A DNA stretch of 64,000 nucleotides from Linum tenue. Taxonomy: Eukaryota > Streptophyta > Magnoliopsida > Malpighiales > Linaceae. A program made the position numbers and the translations under genes. The DNA lies in NCBI GenBank assembly GCA_946122785.1, contig CAMGYJ010000009.1, forward strand, positions 30,415,633 to 30,479,632, read 5' to 3'. Shown piece after piece: positions 1 through 9,522 of the stretch; the first letter of the stretch is position 1; every line of letters begins with the position of its first letter. The notes beneath the pieces are model-generated. The model was not told where the DNA came from. It saw only the letters and a program-made list of their open reading frames with translations, and did not search any database.

Positions 1-489
1 TTTCAGATTTAAACACATCAAAATCACATGTGGCTCTATGTATTGACATACTAAAATCAGAAACACAATCGTCCAACTTATCAAACCATCGATCTATGTT
101 GTTTTCAAACTTATCCATTTTCTTTTCAAGATTATCAAATTGGAGATTTACCTCTTGGTGAAACTCCTTCATGGATTGGCGACACTCCTCCATGGATTGA
201 CGTAGATACAGGATTTCAGCATGTAGCCGCTCTTCCATCCCTTGAGTACGTCTATCTGCCCCGTTCGCCTGACCAACTTCAATGTCGGGCGCCTCCTCCT
301 CCACAAGTACGTGTGGAAGATCACGATCTTGATTTCCTCGATGCGGAGCCGTGTTCTCATCAAACACACGTGTCCCACCAGGTAGGCCAAAATGTTTCCT
401 CGGAAAAACCAAATGCCACCGTCGGTGCCGAATTCGGTTCCGGCGATGTTGATTTGATGCTTCGCGGTGGAAACTCTTGCGGTGCCGTT
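1..489 (-). pseudogene. gag-like coiled-coil open frame, cut by the window edge
   Basis: One minus-strand frame is open from about 489 to the window edge, closed upstream by a TAA at 490-492. After a short basic stretch, the part near positions 1-245 reads as a charged, heptad-like segment beginning MEERLHAEILYLRQSMEE and continuing with further Glu/Lys/Phe-rich repeats, which suggests a coiled coil. Such a segment is common near the N terminus of plant Ty3/gypsy gag proteins. No zinc knuckle, protease or LTR is visible here, so the assignment is inference. It could also be the edge of an unrelated gene. The plus-strand open frame over 313-642 looks like a shadow. Confidence 0.3.
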
Positions 490-965
490 TTATCGGAAGC
501 ACCGCTGATTGCTGAAATCGAGACGACCGTCAAATATCCACCGGGCGGTGTTGATTTGATCGGTGCACTTCTGACTTCTAACCAACGCGACCGTTACTAC
601 GGCTCGCACCTCTTCAAACTACGTTCGAACGAGGGTGTTTGAGTTTTTGAGGAATCTACACTACCGCTACTCCTATGGAGATTCCTGTGGAGAGCTCCGC
701 GACTACGACTAAGACTACAACTATGGAGATCCTTCCTGGAAGGAGAGCTCCGCGAAGGAGTTACAGAGAAAAAAGGTAAAGTTTGACAGATGTGTTTCTG
801 TGTTGATTTGGTTGTCCCCTCTCTCTCTCTCTCCTTGCAGGGTTGATTTTATCTAAAACCAACTTCGTAGTCTTCACGCTCTGTGGAACTGCTTCCTCAA
901 CTGCTCCGTTCTGAAATCCCACGTGCCTCAACTGCCTTGATCTCCTCTTCCTGCTTTGCGTAAAA
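490..965. other. no gene seen
   Basis: This stretch holds a short imperfect duplication around 655-760 (two copies of a 'tatggagat...gagagctccgcg' motif) and a CT microsatellite near 820-833. No convincing open frame is present. Confidence 0.5.
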
Positions 966-973
966 GTCACGTG

Positions 974-1444
974 TAGGGCTGTCAATTTGGTTTGGTTTGG
1001 TTAACCAAACCATTAAGTATGAAAAACCAAAAACCAAAAACCAAATCCCAAAAACCAAAACCAAAACCATTAAGGCCCTTATTGGTTTTTGGTTGCCAAA
1101 AACCAATAAGGGCCTTAATGGTTTTGGTTAACCAAAAAACCAAAATGTACTCATACACTCGTATTTATTCATATTTCCCTTCTTTTTATTGAATTAATGT
1201 CATAATAATGATAAATGGCCATTACAAATTATTGGTTGGCTCAAAAGAAACAAAAAAAAATTTTGTTGATAAATAATTTCATTCTTATTGGTTTCTTAAT
1301 GGTTTCTATTGGTTTTTCGGTTTTAACCAAACCAAAACCATTAAGTTGCTTATTGGTTTAAAACCAAAAAACTGAAACCATTAGCTTTCCAATTGGTTTG
1401 GTTTCGGTTAAAACCAAAAAACCAAAACCAAATGGACAGCTCTA
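974..1444. mobile_element. hAT-type MITE with 8-bp TSD
   Basis: A 471-bp non-coding element begins TAGGGCTGTCAATTTGG and ends CCAAATGGACAGCTCTA, so it has terminal inverted repeats. It is flanked by the exact 8-bp direct repeat GTCACGTG at 966-973 and 1445-1452. An 8-bp TSD with TA(G)GG...-type ends is diagnostic of the hAT superfamily. The interior is built from AACCAAAACC / GGTTTTGGTT motifs and contains a nearly perfect inverted repeat around 1068-1128 that would fold into a long hairpin. It has no coding capacity. The sharp TSD indicates a complete insertion. Confidence 0.85.
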
Positions 1445-1452
1445 GTCACGTG

Positions 1453-2686
1453 CACACACATCAACTTTGTACCATGGTCCAAATCACGATACCGCCATCG
1501 ATTAAAACAACATTGTTGTTTCACCCTCGTCACCGCGTACTCGCCGCTAGATTGTTGATCTCTCGGCGTCGTTGACCACACAAAGTCAATGACCACACTC
1601 TGTATTTTTCAAAAATTGGCTATTGTTGGCACAAAGTGGAAAGTTGTGACTATGCAAGTGTATTTTGCCTATTTTATTTGGATGAACCAAAACAATCCGT
1701 TATTTTATATGTTGTAAAATACCATAATGCCCTCAACTTAATACCCTCCGATGCTTTCAATAGCATTTTCAAGCTTCTAAGTTATGCTTGGTAGATTATG
1801 GCAGTTGGGTAGTTCTGGCTAGGAATTGACCCCAACTAGCCGGGTTCTTCCCAATTTTGCATGTTTGGGCTTAGTTTGGTAGTGTGGATGTATGCATTGC
1901 ATTGCATTGCAAGCTCCAAATGGGACCGAAAAGCTATAGCTGGTCCTGGTGGCTGTTTCTTTTGGCGACTTTTGTTTGTTTTGGACTGATAGATTATGTT
2001 TGGGCTTGTTTAAGAGCCTTGAACCTGATGATTGTTTGGGCTTTTATGAGTTTGTGGTTGAAGGTCTACCAAATATTTAATACTAGATCAAACATTTTTC
2101 ATTAATATGTGTCTTACCTAACCATGAGCCAATCAATACCTTGATATCTTATTTACTATAAACGGGCTTTTAGATTTCCAACATAGAAGAATTCTCCATC
2201 GGGGGATAAGATCTAGCTCATAAATGCCACCATCTACTTATTTAGGATAGGTGTGTTAAATGTTGCCTTTTCCAATCTCAACTTGCAACGAATGCAATGG
2301 GGAAATTTTGAGTTAATACTTTGCTCCCTAAAGACATACGGATACGGTACTACTTACCACTATTACCAATTTTAGTATTTGTTTTTTGCTCTTAACGTAG
2401 TTGAAAAGTTACAGTTTTTATCCCTTCGAAAATTTACAGCGAGGAAGAAGAAAAGGGCAAGGTGAGAGAATATCCTAGTCAAAGCTGACTCACAGGGCCG
2501 CGGCCCAACATGACCAGAAAAGAAAGAGCCCAAAAGGACAAAAAGGGGTTAACTCCATACATATCCACTAACTTGGAGAGCATTAATTAATAAATCAATC
2601 GCCAAATTTTATATTCTAACAAACTTTGTGTTGACATAAAAATATATACTTTCAAAAATTATATTTTGATGAAAAACTAGAGCTTA
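1453..2686. other. intergenic, no gene seen
   Basis: AT-rich DNA. Short open frames such as 1884-2105 show no recognisable domain and have no coding-like composition. Nothing else is supported here. Confidence 0.5.
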
Positions 2687-3054
2687 GGGCCGTTTGCTTC
2701 GTGGATTTGAAAAATGGAGATTTTGGTAGAACTTGAATTTTGAAAAATTATGAATATATGAGGATTCATTAAGAACTTGAAAAACACCATTGGTTGTTTC
2801 ATATATTTCATCATGAATTTTGTTAATTAAATTTGTATGTTTGAAGATAAATGAACTTTTTTGCCATCATATGTATGAAAAAATAAAGAAAATATAACGG
2901 GTACACTGGTCATAAACCAAGAACTTCTAAATTCATGATGAATTTCCACCTAAAGAGTTTATATTTGTAGGCCCCATGGATTTAGACCCTCAAGGTCTAT
3001 GAGACTTGAGACTTGTTACCTCTAAAGTCTAAATTAAATACTGAAGCAAACAAA
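2687..3054. mobile_element. possible Tourist-like MITE
   Basis: The sequence GGGCCGTTTGCTTC after TTA at 2684-2686 is mirrored by CTGAAGCAAACAAA at 3041-3054, giving an imperfect terminal inverted repeat around a non-coding AT-rich 370-bp interior. This resembles PIF/Harbinger-derived MITEs. I cannot see a convincing 3-bp duplication at the right side, so the right boundary is uncertain. Confidence 0.3.
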
Positions 3055-3379
3055 AGATTTTTGACAAAAATCATGAAAGAATTCATCACCAACTCCATCC
3101 CTTAATCTATCAAGCAATCAAATTTACTAACTCAATCCACCAATTCATCTATCCAATTCTAGATTTCAATAAAATAAACTAAATTAGATTGAGATTTTTG
3201 GTTGATGAATTGGATTGTAGGACTGAAATCAAATTATCATCTCTGAAAATTATAGTTATGTTATTGTTAATAATTAAAAATGACAGCTGTAAATTCGTTA
3301 GATGCTATCTATGGACTATTATCGCCAACGTTCAGTGACCATTTTATGTAATTGACCCATACAAGGAAGAGAGGAAGAA

Positions 3380-3672
3380 AGAACGCGCGACAGAAACAGA
3401 AAGAGTCCCCACTGCCCCACTCGCCACTACCGACACTCTCATCCCCTCCCCAATCTCTCTCTTCTCTTATCACGAGAAATCTAACGACTCGGATCTCATC
3501 ACCACCGCGCCCAAATCTTAATCCCCACCGTCCATTCTCCCCCATAAACAAAACTTCTGTCCCCTCCCCTCCCTTTCTGTACAGTCATCTCCTCCTCTCC
3601 CCAAATTCCCCCAATTCTCATCCAGATCTATCCATTCCCAATCTCCCACGCACCCCATCTTCACCGGCGGCG
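3380..3672 (+). promoter_or_regulatory. pyrimidine-rich 5' leader of the transporter gene
   Basis: The bases ahead of the transporter start codon are strongly C/T-rich, with repeated CTCTCC, CCCCAC and TCCCC blocks. This is typical of plant 5' untranslated leaders. There is no ATG in the transporter frame within it, and the upstream open frame carries no methionine. The transcription start and TATA box were not identified with confidence. Confidence 0.4.
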
Positions 3673-4803
3673 ATGGTGGAAGCGCAGTCATGGGCGACCC
3701 GGCGGATGAGCAATCCGAGGCTACTCGACCACACCTCCACCACCGCCACCACCAACTCCTCCTCCGCCGCCTCCGTCCCGGCCGACGACCAGGCCCTCGA
3801 CATCCCCGCCACTCCCCCGGGGGACGTCAGGGGAAACAATGCCTACTACTACTCCACCTCCGCCGTCGGATCTTACTTCTCCCCCACCTTCGTCACCGCC
3901 TCAATCATCGCTTCCTGGTACTTCTCCAACATTGGCGTCCTTTTGCTGAACAAGTACCTCCTCAGCTTCTATGGCTACCGATACCCGATCTTCCTCACGA
4001 TGCTCCACATGATCTCCTGCTCCGCCTACAGCTACGCCGCAATCCGCTTCCTCGAGATCGTCCCCTTCCAGCAGATCCTCTCCCGCCGCCAGTTCTTCAA
4101 GATCTTCGCACTCTCGGCCATCTTCTGCTTCTCCGTCGTCTGCGGCAACACCTCGCTCCGCTACCTTCCGGTCTCGTTCAATCAGGCCATCGGGGCCACC
4201 ACGCCGTTCTTCACCGCCATCTTCTCGTTTTTGATCATCTGCAAGAAGGAATCGGCGGAGGTCTATTTCGCGCTGATGCCGGTGGTGTTCGGGATCGTTT
4301 TGGCGAGCAATAGCGAGCCGTTGTTTCATTTGTTCGGGTTTTTGGTCTGCGTCGGGTCGACCGCGGGTCGGGCGTTGAAATCGGTGGTGCAGGGGATTCT
4401 GTTGACATCAGAGGCCGAGAAGCTTCACTCCATGAATCTGCTGCTGTACATGGCGCCGATGGCGGCGGTGATTCTGCTGCCGTTCACGCTGTACATCGAA
4501 GGGAATGTGGCGGCGGCGACGGTGGAGCTCGCGAAGCGGGATCCGTTCATCATTTTCCTGCTGGTTGGGAACGCGACGGTGGCGTATTTGGTGAACCTAA
4601 CGAATTTTATGGTGACGAAGCACACGAGCGCGCTGACGCTGCAGGTGCTGGGGAACGCGAAGGCGGCGGTGGCGGCGGTGGTTTCGGTGCTGATATTCAG
4701 GAATCCGGTGACGGTGATGGGGATGGCGGGATTCGCCGTTACGATTATGGGCGTGGTGCTGTACAGCGAGGCCAGGAAGAGATCTAAGGTCACCGCACAT
4801 TGA
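3673..4803 (+). CDS. nucleotide-sugar / sugar-phosphate translocator (TPT/NST family, UUAT-like)
   Basis: A single-exon gene for a 376-residue polytopic membrane protein of the triose-phosphate/nucleotide-sugar translocator family. From family knowledge the closest group is the Arabidopsis At1g12500/At3g10290/At5g04160 clade. Its characterised member, UUAT1, imports UDP-uronic acids into the Golgi for pectin and mucilage synthesis; the substrate here is inferred. The N-tail (about residues 1-65) is Ser/Thr-rich, soluble, and opens [19 protein letters not shown]. The first membrane span is about residues 72-93 and ends in LNKYLLS. Further spans follow, with the family-type C-terminal block ([13 protein letters not shown], about 329-341) and a basic tail [12 protein letters not shown]. 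The length matches the clade (roughly 350-360 residues). The ATG at 3673 is the first in frame and has G at +4. Third positions are strongly G/C, unlike the AT-rich surroundings. No disruption is seen. Confidence 0.88.
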   Translation: MVEAQSWATRRMSNPRLLDHTSTTATTNSSSAASVPADDQALDIPATPPGDVRGNNAYYYSTSAVGSYFSPTFVTASIIASWYFSNIGVLLLNKYLLSFYGYRYPIFLTMLHMISCSAYSYAAIRFLEIVPFQQILSRRQFFKIFALSAIFCFSVVCGNTSLRYLPVSFNQAIGATTPFFTAIFSFLIICKKESAEVYFALMPVVFGIVLASNSEPLFHLFGFLVCVGSTAGRALKSVVQGILLTSEAEKLHSMNLLLYMAPMAAVILLPFTLYIEGNVAAATVELAKRDPFIIFLLVGNATVAYLVNLTNFMVTKHTSALTLQVLGNAKAAVAAVVSVLIFRNPVTVMGMAGFAVTIMGVVLYSEARKRSKVTAH

Positions 4804-6107
4804 TTGGCGGAAGGGGGAAGAAGAAAAAAAAAAAGATTAATTTTCTTTTTTTGGGCAATAATTTGAATTTCGGTGGGGGAGAAGAAAAAGCGAAAAGGAA
4901 GGGGGGAAATTCGGAGAGACATTTAAAGGAGAAGATTCATTTTGATTGCCATTTGCCAGCCCACAGACACCCAACTGGTACTCACTTACAGCGGCTCTTT
5001 CCTTTTTTCATTTCTTTTACATAGTAATTTTGATTCTGTTTTTATTATTTACATTTTTAAAATTTCTGATAATATAGATGTGGTGGTTGGATGCCAAGAT
5101 ATAATTATCAGCAATTGTATAGGACAACGAAGTTATGTTTTCTATTCCTATTTTATGTGAAATTCTTTTTAATTTCGATCTGGAAATTGTGAATTGAAAA
5201 CAAAAGGGGGAAATTGATACTTTCGGTGATGTTTTCTCTTTTGTTTGAGTTGGGATTTGTCATGTGCTCTGATAATAATTGAGCTGTTGGAGCTGTCTGT
5301 TGATGTAGTTGATTAGCCTATCTGGTTCATTTCCAGATCCGGTTAGGGTTATGATAATGATTTCCTTGTTCCGTTTCTATATGTTTGTTAATTAGTTGAT
5401 GTGATCACAATCTCACTGATTAGGACGAATCCTCTTCGTGAATGTAGTACTTTTAGTTGAGTTCGTTTCTCATTGTATAGATTTGAAGACATTTTTGCGA
5501 ACTGTCAACTGGTCTGCTCATAAAGTAGCACACAATGTAGAACCCATTTGCTGTCTCATTTAGAGTTGCCCGCTTTTGATTTTATAGGTTGATTTTCAAG
5601 TGAGATGGGGGATTATGTATAGTAGTTCTTTCTAACTATTGTCTTGTCATTCCTTGTGGGTAAAAAATTGTTCTCAGCTTGAATGGATGTCTACCCTCGT
5701 GAGCTTATTGACCTGACCTTGAATGGATAACAAGAATAAAAAGCATTCATTAAGTTTTTCTATGGTTGATTCAGTAATCACACAAGTTATAGTACTTTTG
5801 TGTAATTGGGTTGTGAAGAGATGTAGCATTGAATATAGACGAAGCTGGAGTGGGAATGAAGCAAAGTGATGAAAGTTTAGTGAGGGATAAAGTTGTGGGA
5901 GTTGGTGGTAAATTTCATCTCCGTTAAGTCACTATCCATTCTGCCGAAAACGCTCCAATTTGTCGGTCCTCAACTCATTTGTTATATATGCCTAATCAGG
6001 TCGGGAAGGTACGTGAATGCAAAGGATCAATCATGAGGGTTTAACAAACTTAATGACTGTTTTAATTTAAACATTCGTTGCGTATACTCAAATCTGTCTG
6101 TGTTAAT
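4804..6107. other. 3' region of transporter gene and intergenic DNA
   Basis: The first 150-250 bp probably form the 3' untranslated region, with A-rich runs at 4823-4837 and AATAAT-like motifs near 4857. The rest is AT-rich DNA without a recognisable gene, RNA or repeat boundary. Confidence 0.45.
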
Positions 6108-6631
6108 TAGTGATGGCAATGAGTCGGGTTTTGCCCAACCCAAATACAAACTTATGAATTTATTCGTCAAAAAAATCAGGGATAAATCCTATTGGATTTG
6201 GAATACTCAAACCCAACCGAATCTGTTGGGTATCCACGAGTTCATGGGTACCCATGGATTTTTGTGGTAAAAAGTTTACAATAAAATTCAAACATAAATT
6301 TTATCATACAAATTATCCATACATAAAAGACCACTCTAGAAAATTCAAACAAATCACAATTGCACTAAATAAAAGCACACGAAATAACTGTAGTGAGAGT
6401 TATATTGAGGAAAATTAGAATTAAGGTAGGGTTTGGGGAGAGTAGGGCGACGAAATAAGTGTGGACGTGTATTCATGGGTCGGGTACCTCTAAACCCAAA
6501 CCCAACCCGATGAATAGTGTACGGGTTTAAACCCGAACCCGGCAGGAAACCCGTCAACGCGGGTTTTATCCGCGTTGACCGGATTGGGTCGGGTAGGATA
6601 CCCGTGAGTTCTGGTTTTGTTGTCATCCCTA
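6108..6631. mobile_element. hAT-type MITE with 8-bp TSD
   Basis: A 524-bp element begins TAGTGATGGCAATGAGTCGG and ends TTGTTGTCATCCCTA. It is bounded by the exact 8-bp repeat GTGTTAAT at 6100-6107 and 6632-6639. Subterminal GGGTCGGGT / ACCCGACCC motifs are repeated, as in other plant hAT MITEs of the 'GATGGCAA' type. It is non-coding; the overlapping minus-strand frame at 6354-6725 crosses the element border and is not a gene. Confidence 0.85.
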
Positions 6632-6913
6632 GTGTTAATGGTAGTGAATGATGCTTTGGATAAACAAATGGAGTTCTTAGTGCTCGTTTGGAGAATATAA
6701 GTTTAAATCTACAGATTGTCAACAATCTAAAGATTCTAACTTTTTGGATTGTTGAAAATAGAATTTAAAATATTTATTATTTGGTAATTGTGATTATTTT
6801 TTAACAAAAGATAATTATATATTGATTGAGAAAAAAGATCATTACACCCTGTGCCTTAGCCAGACTACAAAATCTAACGAACGACACGGTATCGGGTACA
6901 AAGAAAGGGCATT

Positions 6914-7835
6914 TCAAGCCACCACATGGGCTACCTTATTATTTCCTCGACCTACGAATCGAACCCTAAACCCCTCCTGCTCAGCCAAATATCGGAAAAC
7001 CTCCTGGAAAATGGCACCCGCCCGACTATCCTGTTCTTGGTCTTGGTTGAGTCTATCAATAACCACCTTAGCATCCCCTTCGAATCTCACCACCAACACA
7101 CCCCATTGGAGGCACCACAAGATTACATCCCGGAGAACCAACAGCTCCACAACCATAGGATCATCTATCCCAGGGAAGGAAACACCAGATGCCCCCCCCC
7201 CCCCCCCCCCCCGGGCCGAGTATCCTTAGGCAGATTGACCCACTCATGTAACTGCCGAAGATACTGCCTCATCAGGGCTGGAATCGTAAACTGTTTGCCT
7301 TCAAAGACAACCCCAGTTGCGAGACTTCCAAATCTGCCAGAGCACCGCCACAAAAGCCATGACTTGATGCAGATCCCGAATAATGCCCATCAATTTTTTG
7401 AGAAAAAGGGGGAAAGTATGACGAGGAAGGCCTTGGCCAAGATGCTCCAACCCAGAATGATCCCACAAGGCTATAGCCACCGGACACTCTAGGAAGAGAT
7501 GTTCCATAGTTTCAGACGCAACACAACAAACCGAACACCTAGGGTGCACCTGGACCTTCCTCTCAATAAGGGCCTCCTTTGTAGCAAAGAAGTGATGTGA
7601 GATTTGCCATAAAAACACCTTCAGCTTGGGTGGAATCGTAGAATCCCAAAGACGAATCCAGCTTTGTCGATCCATCCAACTGACTGTAAGACTCCACCTC
7701 CCATGTTGCTTATTTATCAAGTTCGCAAGGTTATAAGCCGATTTAACGGTGAAGACTCCATCCCCAGTAGCATGCCAGATTTGCTTGTCCTCCAAATCCT
7801 GACGGGGCAAAGGAATAGCTTCTGTGATTGACCTT
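6914..7835 (-). pseudogene. 5'-truncated LINE remnant (zf-RVT and RNase H)
   Basis: Minus-strand fragments of a plant non-LTR retrotransposon. The upstream part (about 7350-7835) contains the zf-RVT region: a WHATGDGVFTVKSAYNLA lead-in, then IPPKLKVFLWQISHH, then a Cys/His finger around CSVCCVASETMEHLFLEC. The downstream part (about 6914-7160) is in another frame and contains an RNase H segment with FEGDAKVVIDRLN. Endonuclease and reverse transcriptase are missing, so the copy is 5'-truncated near 7835. A 21-C homopolymer interrupts the domain junction. No target-site duplication was resolved. Confidence 0.75.
7192..7212. repeat. 21-base C homopolymer
   Basis: An uninterrupted run of 21 C (G on the minus strand), followed by GGG, lies inside the LINE remnant between its zf-RVT and RNase H parts. 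Such a tract is unusual in AT-rich plant DNA. Its exact length is sensitive to sequencing or assembly error. Confidence 0.9.
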
Positions 7836-8014
7836 GATAAAAAAATTAACTTTATATTAAATAACATGTTTAACCTTGATAAAAAAGTTAGAGTGGTTTG
7901 AGAAATATAACAAACTTTGTCGATAAATATATTAATATTGTAAATAAATAAATAAATAAAAGGAAGAGAAAAGGTAGTAGTAAAAAATCTCACGAATAAA
8001 GATATAGAATCTCT

Positions 8015-8131
8015 ACGAACAAGGGATTGGTCTAGTGGTAATACCACTAGCCATGAACCTGGAGGTACCAGGTTCGAATCCTTTCAGTAGTACCTAATAA
8101 CAAAAAAAAAACCTATATCACCCTTATAAAA
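8015..8131 (+). mobile_element. tRNA-derived SINE with 17-bp target duplication
   Basis: A 117-bp insertion has a tRNA-like head with an A-box-like GGTCTAGTGGTA at 8029-8040 and a perfect B-box GGTTCGAATCC at 8071-8081. These would form an internal RNA polymerase III promoter. An A-run follows at 8102-8111, and a short tail ends TTATAAAA. It is flanked by the 17-bp direct repeat AAAGATATAGAATCTCT at 7998-8014 and 8132-8148, as expected for target-primed reverse transcription. It does not fold as a functional tRNA (no acceptor pairing seen), so SINE is preferred over tRNA gene. Confidence 0.8.
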
Positions 8132-8281
8132 AAAGATATAGAATCTCTCTGATTATAAGAGTTTTGACATCTGTAAATTTTAGAGATTTGAAATCTCTAA
8201 TGTTAAAATCGACAATACAAAAAGTAACACAAAAACATAACTTTCTACAAAATCTATAAATTAAGTGAATACACACTCTAA

Positions 8282-8554
8282 GGGGTCGTTTGGAAGTGTC
8301 AAAGTGTAAAAGTTGTGATTGTTGGTTTTAGATTTCTGTCAACTTTTTCTTTCCATTTATATTCCTAAAAGTTTTTGTCTTACTCTAAAAGTTGAGGGTA
8401 AATGTGACATTTCCCCATAAAAGTAATTTTATGTAAATCAATGCTTAAAGTAGAATCTCAACAACCAAATAATGTATTGTTAAAATGCATCCATTTATAT
8501 TATGGTGATTCATTACAATGCAACGATTTAACATTCACAACTTCCAAACGAATC
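8282..8554. mobile_element. Tourist-like MITE (PIF/Harbinger type)
   Basis: A 273-bp non-coding element begins GGGGTCGTTTGGAAGT and ends ACTTCCAAACGAATC. It has imperfect terminal inverted repeats and is flanked by the 3-bp duplication TAA at 8279-8281 and 8555-8557. A 3-bp TWA duplication with GTTTGG-containing ends is typical of Tourist elements. Confidence 0.6.
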
Positions 8555-8854
8555 TAAATCCTCTTCTCCAAATGGCCCTTTTATTGTTGTTTACCAAAAG
8601 CTATTTTTGTCTTGCCCGGGATGCTACTGGCTGGTCTGGTTGGGGGCAGATACACGTAGGGCTGAAATTTTGGATGACCCGCCCCTGACCCGCCCCTGAC
8701 CCTGGCCGACCCGCCCCTAAAGGGTCAAGGCACATAAGTGACCCGCCCCTGACCCTGTCTCCTTCTTGACCCTGTATGACCCTTTAGGGTCGGGGCGGGT
8801 CGGAAAGGGTTGGGTTAGTGGGTCGACCCTAATAAATATTCTAATTAAGCACCA

Positions 8855-9350
8855 AAATTAATTAATTAGGAACTTAATCTCAAAAATTATTTATTTATTA
8901 AATTAATTCCAGAAAATTAATGAATCACCAAAATTATTCTAAAAAAATATTCAATCACAAAAATAATTCCAGAAAATTAATTAATAAACACAATAATTTC
9001 AGAAAACTATTTATGTACCAAATTAATTTCAGTATTTATCAGATTGATTCCATAAAATTAATTAATCACCAAAATTATTCCACAAAAATATTCAATCACA
9101 AAAATAATTTCAGAAAATTAATTAATCAGCGCAATAATTCCAAATTTTTATTTATTTACCAAATTAATTCTAAAAAATTACTTATTTACCAAATTAATTA
9201 CAAAAAATTACTTATTTACCAAATTCATTCCAAAAAATTAATCATTCACCAAATTCATTCCAAAATTTTATTTATTTATTAAATTAATGCCATAAAATTA
9301 ATCAATCACCAAAATAATTTCAAAAAATTATTTATTTACCAAATTACTCT
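8855..9350. repeat. AT-rich 30-bp tandem repeat near the hAT left end
   Basis: About 16 degenerate copies of a roughly 30-bp unit resembling AAATTAATTCCAAAAAATTA followed by NTTATTTACC lie just inside the hAT subterminal region. The plus-strand open frame over 8920-9282 is a by-product of the 30-bp (ten-codon) period and is not a gene. Confidence 0.85.
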
Positions 9351-9522
9351 CATAAAATATGTGTTTGATGAAAGGGTGTAAAGACGAAGGAGATGCATGA
9401 TGGATAGGTCACCAATTCCGACAAATCATGATACCAATGGGAAACCATTCTTTTAAAAGTCCAAATCACTACAAATCACTACAAAGTACAAATAGATCGT
9501 TGATTACATAATACATTGTTGT

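Noticed and set aside
313..642. 109-codon plus-strand open frame
   Set aside because: It overlaps a longer coiled-coil-like frame on the other strand, has no domain, and lacks gene context.
3690..4329. 207- and 142-codon frames overlapping the transporter gene
   Set aside because: They are alternate-frame shadows caused by its strong G/C third-position bias.
8022..8100. tRNA gene suggested by A and B boxes
   Set aside because: No acceptor-stem pairing or anticodon arm; the flanking 17-bp duplications show it is a SINE.
8920..9282. 120-codon frame with Asn/Lys/Ile/Tyr-rich repeats
   Set aside because: It is produced by a 30-bp AT-rich tandem repeat whose period is a multiple of three.
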